Part shown: piece after piece, positions 31,546 through 39,888 of the stretch
Layout of the letters: the number at the start of each line of letters is the position of its first letter
Position numbering within the stretch: the first letter of the stretch is position 1
NCBI GenBank assembly: GCA_046330955.1
Contig: JAXLRT010000019.1
Location: 1-64,000 of the forward strand
Length of the DNA stretch: 64,000 nucleotides
Direction of reading: 5' to 3'
Source: JADJPO01 sp046330955
Lineage (GTDB): Bacteria > Actinomycetota > Actinomycetes > Actinomycetales > Kineosporiaceae
Notes under the pieces: model-generated
Seen by the model: only the letters and a program-made list of their open reading frames with translations
Told to the model about the DNA's origin: nothing
Databases searched by the model: none
Translations under genes and position numbers: made by a program

Positions 31546-32289
31546 ATGCGTCGGTCCCTGCCAGGCAACGGTCTGCGTCGTTCGCTCGACCTGTTCGCGG
31601 CGTTCCGGGTCGAGCAGACCGATCCCGATCGCTTCTACTCGCTGCTGGCTCGTGACACCGTGCGGCAGCTCTCTCGCTACCTGGAACTCGACGGCACGCG
31701 GATCGTCGATGTCGGCGGCGGCCCCGGGTACTTCGCGGAGGAGTTCCGGGCGGCCGGCGCGCGGTACGCGGGGATCGACCCGGATGCCGGTGAGCTCACG
31801 GCCCGGGGCAAGGCACCGGCAGGGTTCCTGCGGGCGAGTGGCCTGGCCTTGCCGCTCGCGGATGCCTGCCTGGACGTGGTGATGTCCAGCAACGTGCTCG
31901 AGCACGTCCCCGAGCCCGAGGTGATGGCGGCCGAGATGCTGCGGGTGGTGCGGCCCGGTGGCATCGTGTGGCTCTCCTGGACGCCGTGGCTCTCGCCGTG
32001 GGGCGGCCACGAGACCGCACCGTGGCACTACCTCGGCGGACGTCGCGCCGCGGATCGGTACGCCCGTCGGCACGGTCGTCGTCCCAAGAACGACTTCGGC
32101 CGGACGCTGTTCGCCCTCTCGGCGGCGCGCATGACCCGCTGGGCCCGGGAGCAGCAGCGGGTCGGCAGCTGCCGGATGGTGGACCTGAGGGCGCGCTATC
32201 ACCCGGACTGGGCGGCGCCGGTGGCTCGGGTACCCGGTCTGGCCGAGCTCGCCAGCTGGAACGTCGTGATCGTGCTGCGGCGGCGATGA
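31546..32289 (+). CDS. SAM-dependent class I methyltransferase (Rv0224c-like)
   Basis: 247 residues from ATG 31546. SAM-binding motif I is IVDVGGGPGYF, the acidic loop is GIDPDAGEL, and motif II/post-I is LPLADACLDVVMSSNVLEHVPEP. The N-terminal RRSLDLFAAFRVEQTDPDRFY and GGHETAPWHYLGGRRAADRY are characteristic of the mycobacterial Rv0224c group. Likely modifies a lipid or saccharide in the same envelope pathway; substrate unknown. Its stop overlaps the aftD ATG (ATGA), so the two are translated together. Confidence 0.88.
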   Translation: MRRSLPGNGLRRSLDLFAAFRVEQTDPDRFYSLLARDTVRQLSRYLELDGTRIVDVGGGPGYFAEEFRAAGARYAGIDPDAGELTARGKAPAGFLRASGLALPLADACLDVVMSSNVLEHVPEPEVMAAEMLRVVRPGGIVWLSWTPWLSPWGGHETAPWHYLGGRRAADRYARRHGRRPKNDFGRTLFALSAARMTRWAREQQRVGSCRMVDLRARYHPDWAAPVARVPGLAELASWNVVIVLRRR

Positions 32290-35200
32290 GCGAGGCGGCG
32301 ACCACTCGCTGGACCCGACGGCTGGCCGGCTGCGCGGCCTTGACGGTGGCCGCGTTCGTGCAGGCGCCCCGCTGGACCTCGGCCGACACCAAGCTCGACC
32401 TCCTGGTCGACCCGACCCGGTTCCTCGGCCGCGCCCTGACCCTCTGGGAACCCTTGGGGGCCTTCGGCCAGCTGCAGAACCAGGCCTACGGCTACCTGCT
32501 GCCGATGGGGCCGTTCTTCGCGCTGGGACACCTGCTCGGCCTGCCGGTCTGGGTGGTCCAGCGGTGCTGGTGGGCCTGCCTGTTGGTGACCGCGTTCCTC
32601 GGGCTGGTGCTGCTGGCGGAACGGCTCGACATCGGCACCGAGGGCAGCCGCATTCTCGCCGGGCTGGCCTTCGCCCTGAGTCCGCGGGTGCTGACCGAGC
32701 TCGGGGGGATCAGTGTGGAGTTGTGGCCCACGGCGGTGGCGCCGTGGGTGGTGCTGCCGCTGATCGGCGTTCCTCCGGGTGCGGAGCGCCGCGCTGCGGC
32801 TCGATCGGGTCTGGCGGTGGCCCTGGCGGGTGGGGTGAACGCGATTGCCGCCGGCGCGGTGCTGCCGTTGGCGGTGGTCTGGCTCGCCCAGGTGCCGCGC
32901 GGCCGGGCTCGGCGTCGCCTCGCGACCTGGTGGGCGCTCGCCGCGGCCGCCGGGATCGGCTGGTGGCTCGGCCCGTTGGTGCTGCTCGGCAGGTACAGCC
33001 CGCCCTTCCTCGACTGGATCGAATCGGCCGCGGTCACCACGTCGATGGCCGGCCCGGGCAACGCGCTACGGGGGGTCTCGCACTGGGTGGGGTGGCTGGG
33101 CGGTTCGGCCGCGGTGTGGCCGGCGGCGTCGCAGGTGGCCGGGTCACCCCAGCTGATCGTGCTCGGCTGGTGCGTGGTCGCCCTCGGCCTGGCCGCCTTC
33201 TTCCACCGCTCGACCCCGCACCGGACGTTCCTGGTCGGGGGAGCCGTGATCGGGCTGGCGGCGCTCACGATGGGCCACGTCCAGCCCGGTGGGGCACCGT
33301 GGGCAGGCCTGATCCGGGACCTGCTCGACGGCCCGGGCGCAGCGCTGCGCAACACCCACAAGTTCGACGTCCTGCTGCGGCTGCCGCTGTCGCTCGGCCT
33401 GGCGCACACGGTGGCCGCGGTGCGGTTGCGACCACCCCGCTGGGCGCCCTGGTCGCGCCACGCCGTCCGCTGGGTGGCGATCTCCGGCGTGCTCGGCTGC
33501 GCGGCGCCGGTCCTCGCCGGAAACCTGGCGGCCCGCTCGCCGTTCGCGGAGATCCCGCCCTATTGGCGGCAGGCGGCGGCCTGGCTCACCGCGCACGACG
33601 ACGGTGGGCGCACCCTGGTGCTTCCGGGCTCGTCGTTCGCCACCAACTACTGGGGAGACACCCGGGACGAGCCGCTGCAGGCCCTGGCCACCACCCCGTG
33701 GGCCGCCCGAACCGTGGTGCCGTTGTCGGAACCGGGCGCCATCCGCATGCTCACCACGGTCGAAGCGCAGCTCGCGACCGGACGCCCCTCGCCGGGCCTG
33801 GCCGACTATCTCGCCCGCGCCGGCATCAGCCGGCTCCTGGTGCGCGCGGATCTCGCCGGGAACAACGGACCGCCGATCCGGCCGCTGACGGTGCGCTCGG
33901 CGCTGTCCGGGTCGCCGGGGTTGCTGCCGATCGCCCGGTTCGGCCCGGACATCGGGGGCGCACGGCTGGGGACGGCCGTGGTCGATTCCGGCCTCGACCT
34001 GGCCACGCCGGCGATCGAGATCTGGCAGGTGGTCGGAACCCGGGCCGCGGCCGAGGTGTGGCCCGCCGCGGCGGTGGCCCGGGTCGCCGGGGGAGTGGAG
34101 GACCTGCTCGCGCTCGCCGACGCCGGTGCGCTGCACCGCCGGCCGACCGTGCTGGACGGCGACCCGTTGGCCGGGCCGCTCGCGTCCGGGCCGGTGATCG
34201 TCACCGATGGGCCGCAGCGGCGCGAGGCCGACTTCTCCCGGGTCCGTGAGGTGTACTCGGCGCCACTGGGGCCGCAGACCCCGTGGCGCACCCGGCGCGC
34301 GGCCCACGACTGGATCCCGTTCGCCCAACCCCAGGTCGTGGCCGACTTCGGTCCGCTCGGCGATCTGAGTGCCTCCTCCGAGGCCGATGCCGCGCACTCC
34401 GCGTGGGCCGCGTTGGACGGCGACCCGCAGACCGGATGGGCCACCAGCGTGCTGCAGCAGGGGCTGCCGTGGATCAGCCTGACCTTTCCGGCCGCCCGCG
34501 CACTACCGGCCTCGCTCCAGTTCGCCCCCGGCGACGGCGTGGGCATCGCGCAGGTCGACGTGGTCACCGAACAGGGACGCCGCCGCACCCGGCTGCCGAC
34601 GACGGACGATCCGTTCGGCACCCGGTTCGAGGTGGCGATCCCCCCGGGGCAGACCCGCTGGCTGCGGGTGGAGTTCACCGGACTGCGCCCCAGGCCCGGG
34701 CAGTCGCTGATGGTGCGTGAGCTGGCGATCGACGGCCTGGTGGTGCCCCGGCCGCTGCGCGTCCCGCCGGTGTCCGACGCCCGCTCCCTGGCGGTGCTGC
34801 GGGTCGCGCGCAGCGGGACCGACGGCTGCGCCTTCCTGGGCGGCCGGCCGCTGTGTGCCCCGCAGCTGGCCCGGCCGGCCGAGGAGTCGGCCCTGCGGCG
34901 GACCCTCACCCTGGCCACGCCGTGGAGCGTCGACGTCCGGGGCACGGTGCGCCCCAAGGCCACCGCGGCGCTCGACGAGCTGCTCGCACCCCTGGGGGAC
35001 GCGGTCCTGGCCACGTCCGGCTCGCGGCGCAGCGACGAGCCGGCGGAGCGTCCGCAGGCGGCCGTCGACCGCGATCTGGGCACCGCCTGGGTCGCCGCCC
35101 CGGGGGACGCGCAGCCGACGCTGACCCTCGACTGGGGCAGCTCGCGGCAGATCGCCGAGCTGCAGCTGCAGACCGACGCCGCGCTCGCGGTCTCGCGCGC

Positions 35201-36584
35201 CACGCAGCTCACGATCACCGCCGGGCAGCAGGTCCGCACGGTCGCGGTCGGCGTCGACGGCTGGGCCCGGTTCCGCGCGGTGCGAGCCCGCCGGCTGCAG
35301 ATCACGATCACCGGCACCCGGCCGCAACTGTCCTGGGACGGCGACGGTCGCGTGCGCACCCTGCCGTTCGGCGTCAGCGAGATCGTGGTCCCAGCCCTGC
35401 ATGATCTGATCCGCGGCCCGGAGCGGGCCGCAGCCAGCGGGGCCGCGTGCGGATTCGGGCCGGCCATCGTGCTCGGCGGACGCGCGTTGCCCACGCGCGT
35501 CGTGGGAACGGTGGCGGACGTCGAGCAGCGGCGACCTCTGCAGCTCGTGCCGTGCACGCTGCCCGGGGTCACGTTGCCGGTGGGCGAGGTGGCCGTGGCG
35601 GTCGAGCAGACCGAGCTGTGGCAACCGGACACCCTCGTGCTGGGCGCGGCCGACCATGATCCGGACCAGCTGGAACCGACAGCGGCCACAGTGGGTCGAT
35701 GGGAGGCCGAGCACCGCGTGGTGCAGGTACCCGCCCTGCCGTACGACCGGGTGCTGGTCGTGCACGAGAACCTCAATCGGGGCTGGCGGGCCGAGGTCGC
35801 GGGGCGTGAACTGCGGGCGGTGCGCGTCGACGGCTGGCAACAGGCCTGGCTGGTGCCGGCGGGGGTCGGGGGCACGGTTCGGCTCGACTTCGTGCCCGGG
35901 ACCACCTATCGGTGGGCCCTCGGGCTGGGCGCGGTGCTGCTGGTGCTGCTGCTCGCGGCCGCGATGCCCTGGCCCGGTCGAACGGGCGATCGGCACCACG
36001 GGGCATTGCTCGGCCCGGCGGGGGAGACCGAGCCGGTGCTGGTGTGGGTGCTGACGTCGACCGCGTTGGTGATCGGCGCGGGTCCGGTTGCGGTGGGAGG
36101 CGCCGCGATCCTGATGTTGCTGCGACGCGTCGGCGGCCTGTCCCGGCTGCAGCGCGTGGGACTGGTGCTGGCGACCCTGACCGCCACCGCGTCCGCGGCT
36201 GTGTCCACGGCGTTTGCCGGGAGAGCCGGCGCCGGATCGGCACGCCTGGTCTGCGACGCCGCGGTGTGGGTCGTGATGACCGCGGCCACCGTGGGGGTGA
36301 TCGGCGTCGGGTCGCCCGCCGCCGGTGGCGAGGGCCGCGAGGCCACCGTCGGTTCAGGGGACGATGCCGCGCAGCCGGCGTCCGACGGGTCGTTCGACGA
36401 GGTACCAGGACCCGGTGGCGGCGATGAGGGACAACCCCGTGACGCCGACCAGCAGCGGCAGGAAATGCCCGGAGAAGGGCTCGATACCCCACCGTTCCCG
36501 GACGGCGGTCAGCACGATCACGTGCCACAGGAAGAAGCCGTAGCTGATGGTTCCGGCCCACACCAGGGGCCGGCGGCACAGTAA
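32286..36584 (+). CDS. aftD: AftD-type alpha-(1->3)-arabinofuranosyltransferase family protein (DUF3367)
   Basis: 1432 residues. The N-terminal third is a GT-C membrane domain: early luminal loop TSADTKLDLLVDPTRFLGRA with acidic residues, then LQNQAYGYLLPMGPFF and many helices. Residues ~690-800 and ~930-1040 look like F5/8-type carbohydrate-binding modules (LSASSEADAAHSAW, LDGDPQTGW; DLGTAWVAAPGD). A further soluble region and C-terminal helices follow. AftD in mycobacteria adds arabinofuranose to cell-wall arabinan from decaprenyl-phosphoarabinose; in this organism the polymer is unknown. Residues from about 1357 on are encoded antisense to the acyltransferase gene and look artificial. Confidence 0.85.
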   Translation: MSEAATTRWTRRLAGCAALTVAAFVQAPRWTSADTKLDLLVDPTRFLGRALTLWEPLGAFGQLQNQAYGYLLPMGPFFALGHLLGLPVWVVQRCWWACLLVTAFLGLVLLAERLDIGTEGSRILAGLAFALSPRVLTELGGISVELWPTAVAPWVVLPLIGVPPGAERRAAARSGLAVALAGGVNAIAAGAVLPLAVVWLAQVPRGRARRRLATWWALAAAAGIGWWLGPLVLLGRYSPPFLDWIESAAVTTSMAGPGNALRGVSHWVGWLGGSAAVWPAASQVAGSPQLIVLGWCVVALGLAAFFHRSTPHRTFLVGGAVIGLAALTMGHVQPGGAPWAGLIRDLLDGPGAALRNTHKFDVLLRLPLSLGLAHTVAAVRLRPPRWAPWSRHAVRWVAISGVLGCAAPVLAGNLAARSPFAEIPPYWRQAAAWLTAHDDGGRTLVLPGSSFATNYWGDTRDEPLQALATTPWAARTVVPLSEPGAIRMLTTVEAQLATGRPSPGLADYLARAGISRLLVRADLAGNNGPPIRPLTVRSALSGSPGLLPIARFGPDIGGARLGTAVVDSGLDLATPAIEIWQVVGTRAAAEVWPAAAVARVAGGVEDLLALADAGALHRRPTVLDGDPLAGPLASGPVIVTDGPQRREADFSRVREVYSAPLGPQTPWRTRRAAHDWIPFAQPQVVADFGPLGDLSASSEADAAHSAWAALDGDPQTGWATSVLQQGLPWISLTFPAARALPASLQFAPGDGVGIAQVDVVTEQGRRRTRLPTTDDPFGTRFEVAIPPGQTRWLRVEFTGLRPRPGQSLMVRELAIDGLVVPRPLRVPPVSDARSLAVLRVARSGTDGCAFLGGRPLCAPQLARPAEESALRRTLTLATPWSVDVRGTVRPKATAALDELLAPLGDAVLATSGSRRSDEPAERPQAAVDRDLGTAWVAAPGDAQPTLTLDWGSSRQIAELQLQTDAALAVSRATQLTITAGQQVRTVAVGVDGWARFRAVRARRLQITITGTRPQLSWDGDGRVRTLPFGVSEIVVPALHDLIRGPERAAASGAACGFGPAIVLGGRALPTRVVGTVADVEQRRPLQLVPCTLPGVTLPVGEVAVAVEQTELWQPDTLVLGAADHDPDQLEPTAATVGRWEAEHRVVQVPALPYDRVLVVHENLNRGWRAEVAGRELRAVRVDGWQQAWLVPAGVGGTVRLDFVPGTTYRWALGLGAVLLVLLLAAAMPWPGRTGDRHHGALLGPAGETEPVLVWVLTSTALVIGAGPVAVGGAAILMLLRRVGGLSRLQRVGLVLATLTATASAAVSTAFAGRAGAGSARLVCDAAVWVVMTAATVGVIGVGSPAAGGEGREATVGSGDDAAQPASDGSFDEVPGPGGGDEGQPRDADQQRQEMPGEGLDTPPFPDGGQHDHVPQEEAVADGSGPHQGPAAQ

Positions 36585-37610
36585 CCGCGCCAACCGGCCA
36601 TCCGGGTCGGCGAAGGCGACCGGCACCAGCAGCGCGACGGCAAAGATCAGGTAGAGCAGGTGTTTGGTGACCAGTTCGGCGGTGGAGGGCAGCGACAGCC
36701 CGCGCGGGCCGGCCAGCGGCGTGGTCGCCGCCCAGTAGGTGCTGCCGGCGATCACCAACCAGGCTCCCGGGGCGGCCGCGGCGGCGCGCAGCAGGTCGGC
36801 CGACCGGCTGCGGCCCCGCTCACGGATCCAGGCCAGGAACATGCCGGCGCCGAACCAGTCCAGGTGGCCTGGCAACCAGTACCCGGCGCCGCGAGGACTG
36901 TGCGCGTCACCCAGCAGCAGCACGCGCCAGATCAGGGCACCCGTGGCGATCGCGGCGAGCACCAGCGGCGCCCGCCATCGCCGGCCGTTGTTCGCTCGGC
37001 CCCGACCCACGACCGCCAGCCCCAGCAGCGGCAGCGCGAGGTAGAACGACACCTCGGTGCCGAGGCTCCAGGTGTGCCCGAAACCGGGCAACAGCGGCCG
37101 GCCGACCACCGTCGTGGTGAGTGTGGCGGCGGACAGCCAGACGTCGCCGGCAGCCCGGCGCGCCGACGGCACCAGCAGCCACAGCCCCGCCAGCGCCGTC
37201 AGATAGCCGGGAATCAGCCGGACCGCCCGCCGCCACAGGTAGGCCCGCACGCGCACCGGGCCGCGGCGTCCGGCGGCGGCGAGCACCCAGGGTCGCATCA
37301 GCAAGAACCCCGACAGCACGAAGAACACGGCCACCCCGGCGTCCCCTCTGGCCAACCAGGCTCCCCACGGATCGCGCAGCGACGCTCCACTGTCGAAGCC
37401 GACGTGCGTGAGCAGCACCAGTCCGGCGGCCATGGCCCGCAGGCTCTCGAGCATGGGGAGGTCGTGCGCCGGCGACGGGTCCGGTGGCGTGCCGGTCGGC
37501 GATCCGCCCCGACCTTCGCCGAACGCCGTACCCGTGGGACGAAGGGGTGCCACGATGCCGTCCGCAGGGGGCACGTCGAGAGACTCCTCTGCCGGGGAGA
37601 TCGAGGACAT
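36354..37610 (-). CDS. Acyltransferase 3 family membrane protein
   Basis: 418 residues, ~10 helices. The catalytic-region histidine is in LVLLTHVGFDSG and the family segment GHTWSLGTEVSFYLALPLL is intact; it ends with the usual SWYLVERPVGRRL. Such enzymes put acetyl, succinyl or longer acyl groups on surface polysaccharides or lipids. The ~50 residues before the first helix are hydrophilic and Pro/Gly rich. Its last 231 bp overlap the 3' end of aftD on the other strand. Same gene type occurs in the mycobacterial locus (Rv0228-like). Confidence 0.88.
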   Translation of the reverse strand: MSSISPAEESLDVPPADGIVAPLRPTGTAFGEGRGGSPTGTPPDPSPAHDLPMLESLRAMAAGLVLLTHVGFDSGASLRDPWGAWLARGDAGVAVFFVLSGFLLMRPWVLAAAGRRGPVRVRAYLWRRAVRLIPGYLTALAGLWLLVPSARRAAGDVWLSAATLTTTVVGRPLLPGFGHTWSLGTEVSFYLALPLLGLAVVGRGRANNGRRWRAPLVLAAIATGALIWRVLLLGDAHSPRGAGYWLPGHLDWFGAGMFLAWIRERGRSRSADLLRAAAAAPGAWLVIAGSTYWAATTPLAGPRGLSLPSTAELVTKHLLYLIFAVALLVPVAFADPDGRLARLLCRRPLVWAGTISYGFFLWHVIVLTAVRERWGIEPFSGHFLPLLVGVTGLSLIAATGSWYLVERPVGRRLRGIVP

Positions 37611-37644
37611 CGGGTAGCTGACCTCGCGATCTCCGAGAAGGTGC

Positions 37645-37672
37645 TTGACCAGAGGTTACCCATTGGTAGGGT
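37645..37672 (+). promoter_or_regulatory. Promoter of DUF3068 gene
   Basis: TTGACC (37645-37650), 16-nt spacer, TAGGGT (37667-37672), in the 133-bp gap between the divergent acyltransferase and DUF3068 genes. The transcription start would fall ~65 nt before ATG 37744. Confidence 0.45.
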
Positions 37673-37743
37673 GCTCCACGTCACAATGTGAATTGCCATC
37701 AGCTTCGCTCCCCGTTCACGCCCTCACCCCCTGCGGAGTGGCC

Positions 37744-38796
37744 ATGCGTCGGCTCGCCGGTATCCTGCTCGTCGCTGTGGGCGTGGCCGCCCTCACGTTC
37801 GGCATTGCCGGTCGATGGTTCATCTACCCGGCTCTGGCCCAGGCTCCGGCGGGTTTCCCGACCAAGGCGGACCGTGATCGCAACTCCACCCCGCCCGCGG
37901 GCACGATGGTCTCCGAGGGCCGGGGCGTGAAGGTGTTCGTGGCACGCAAGGTGGGTGAGACCTCCGAGATCGGGCCTCGCACCCTCACCGTGACCTCGGC
38001 CCGGATCACGCGGGGTCTACCCGAGGCCGCCCGGGGCGAGACCATCTACTGGGAGAGCTCGGTCGAGACCGGCTCGACCGACCTCACCGGCACCCCGATG
38101 TTCCAGACCACGGTGGACGGCATCTGCTTCGACCGGGTCAGCGGCGCGGCGGCGAAGGGCTGCGCGAAGCCGAATTACACTCGCCCCGAGCCGGACGGCG
38201 GGAAGACCTTCGAGCCGACGGGACAGATCTACAAGTTCCCGTTCGACACCCAGAAGACGTCCTACCCGTTCTGGGACGGCCGCGCAGGGGAGGCGGTGCC
38301 GGCGCTCTACAACCGGCAGGAGGTCATCGACGGGCTCACCGTCTACACCTTCGTGCAGACCATCCCGGACCGGGTGATCGGCACTCAGGACCTGCCCGGT
38401 TCGCTGTTCGGGTCGCCCGACGCCACGGTCACGGCCGATCAGCACTACGCCAATGTGCGCACGCTGTGGGTCGAACCGCAGACCGGCGTGATCATCCGTG
38501 GCCAGGAAGAACTCACCATGCAGTTCGTCTTTGGTGCTGCAGAGCCGGTGCCGGCGCTCGTCGGAACCATCGGCTACACCGACGCGACCGTCAAGGCCAA
38601 CGTCGCGGCGCAGCGGGACAACGCCCGGTCGCTGCGGCTGATCCACTCCATCCTGCCGCCGGTGGGGATCGCCCTGGGACTGCTGCTCACCGCGCTCGGG
38701 CTCTGGCTGGGCTTCGGCGCACGCTCGGCGTCCGGCTCGAGCCGTGACCCTGATCTGGCCGTCGATCTGCGCGAGCGGACCCGTCGTAACGCCTGA
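37744..38796 (+). CDS. DUF3068 (PorA-family) membrane-anchored protein
   Basis: 350 residues: one N-terminal helix (about residues 3-25), a large extracytoplasmic domain, and a C-terminal helix (LPPVGIALGLLLTALGLWLGF) before a basic tail. This two-helix layout with IYKFPFDTQKTSYPFWDG and a WVEPQTGVIIRGQEEL segment is the DUF3068 family, which in mycobacteria sits in the same gene group (Rv0227c-like). Function is unknown. ATG 37744 is chosen over an upstream frame that lacks family sequence and overlaps the promoter. Confidence 0.85.
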   Translation: MRRLAGILLVAVGVAALTFGIAGRWFIYPALAQAPAGFPTKADRDRNSTPPAGTMVSEGRGVKVFVARKVGETSEIGPRTLTVTSARITRGLPEAARGETIYWESSVETGSTDLTGTPMFQTTVDGICFDRVSGAAAKGCAKPNYTRPEPDGGKTFEPTGQIYKFPFDTQKTSYPFWDGRAGEAVPALYNRQEVIDGLTVYTFVQTIPDRVIGTQDLPGSLFGSPDATVTADQHYANVRTLWVEPQTGVIIRGQEELTMQFVFGAAEPVPALVGTIGYTDATVKANVAAQRDNARSLRLIHSILPPVGIALGLLLTALGLWLGFGARSASGSSRDPDLAVDLRERTRRNA

Positions 38797-38857
38797 GCCG
38801 AGCACTGCGGCGGCTGCCCCGGACGACCCCTCAGCCACCGACGTCGACCCGTCGGGG

Positions 38858-39676
38858 TCAGCGTGGCCGGCGGGTCAGGAAGATGGCCGTCCCGGGCAGC
38901 AGCCTGCCGCGCAGCGGGCTCCACCCACCCCAACTGCGGTCGTGCCCGGCGGGCCAGGCCGGCTCCACGACGTCCAGCAGTTCCAGGCCGGCCGCGACCA
39001 CGTCGCGAACCCGCTGCCCCAGGGTGCGGTGATGCTCGGCGTACACCAAGCGCCCCTGAGCGTCCCGCTCGGCGTACGGCGTGGTGTCGAAGTAGGAACG
39101 CACCGCCGTGAGCCCCCTGGGGCCCGGATCGTCGGGGAAGGCCCACCGAATCGGATGGGTCACGGAGAACACCCACCGCCCGCCCGGCCGGAGCACCCGC
39201 GCCACCTCGGCCATGATCTGTTCCGGATCGGCCACGAACGGCACCGCGCCGTAGGCGCTGAACGCGTGGTCGAAACTGGCATCGGCGAACGGCAGCCGCC
39301 GGGCGTCGGCCTGCATCAGGCACGGACGCCGCGCGCCGTCGTCCGGCGGGAGCTGGTTCAGCATCCGGGCCGACAGGTCGACGCCGACGGCGTGAACCCC
39401 GCGCGCTGCCAGCCACCGGGAACACTGAGCCGCGCCGCAGCCGATCTCGAGCACACGGCGTCCGGCGAGCTCGGCGGTCGGGCCGAGCAGCTGGGCGTCG
39501 TCCTCGGTCAAACCCTCGGGGCCCCAGACGAAGCGATCCCCGCCCAGGAAGGCACCGTGCTCGGCCAGATAGTCGGCGGCCTCGACGTCCCACCAACACC
39601 GATTCGCGAGCACGCTCTCCTCCGCGCCGGCAGCCGCGTAGCCTGCCTGCGGGAGCCCGTCGTCAATGCCGGACAT
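38858..39676 (-). CDS. SAM-dependent class I methyltransferase
   Basis: 272 residues. Motif I is VLEIGCGAAQCSRWLAARG, motif with acidic residue GVDLSARML, and post-motif region LPFADASFDHAFSAYGAVPF followed by VLRPGGRWVFSVTHPIRWAF. The N-terminus NRCWWDVEAADYLAEHGAFLG is typical of a methyltransferase group common in actinobacteria with unknown substrates. Transcribed opposite to both neighbours; the 61-bp gap to the DUF3068 gene is convergent. Confidence 0.82.
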   Translation of the reverse strand: MSGIDDGLPQAGYAAAGAEESVLANRCWWDVEAADYLAEHGAFLGGDRFVWGPEGLTEDDAQLLGPTAELAGRRVLEIGCGAAQCSRWLAARGVHAVGVDLSARMLNQLPPDDGARRPCLMQADARRLPFADASFDHAFSAYGAVPFVADPEQIMAEVARVLRPGGRWVFSVTHPIRWAFPDDPGPRGLTAVRSYFDTTPYAERDAQGRLVYAEHHRTLGQRVRDVVAAGLELLDVVEPAWPAGHDRSWGGWSPLRGRLLPGTAIFLTRRPR

Positions 39677-39705
39677 AACGGTTTAAATCCACCCCCTGGC
39701 GTGCT

Positions 39706-39735
39706 TTGACCTGTGATCCGGCCGAAGGGTACGGT
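39706..39735 (+). promoter_or_regulatory. rpsA promoter
   Basis: TTGACC (39706-39711), 18-nt spacer, TACGGT (39730-39735). This puts the start site ~150 nt before the rpsA ATG, leaving a long 5' leader without a recognisable gene. The divergent methyltransferase start is at 39676. Confidence 0.5.
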
Positions 39736-39888
39736 AACCATGGCGCACAGCGTGTGCGCGGACCGAGACTGGCCTTGATCCGAAAGCGATCGGAGCCGCG
39801 ATCCGATCGCACGCCTTGCACCGTTCGCCAGATCATCCCAGTTCTCCTGTCCGCACTCGACACCTGTCCGCATCGGAGCCCCTACTTC

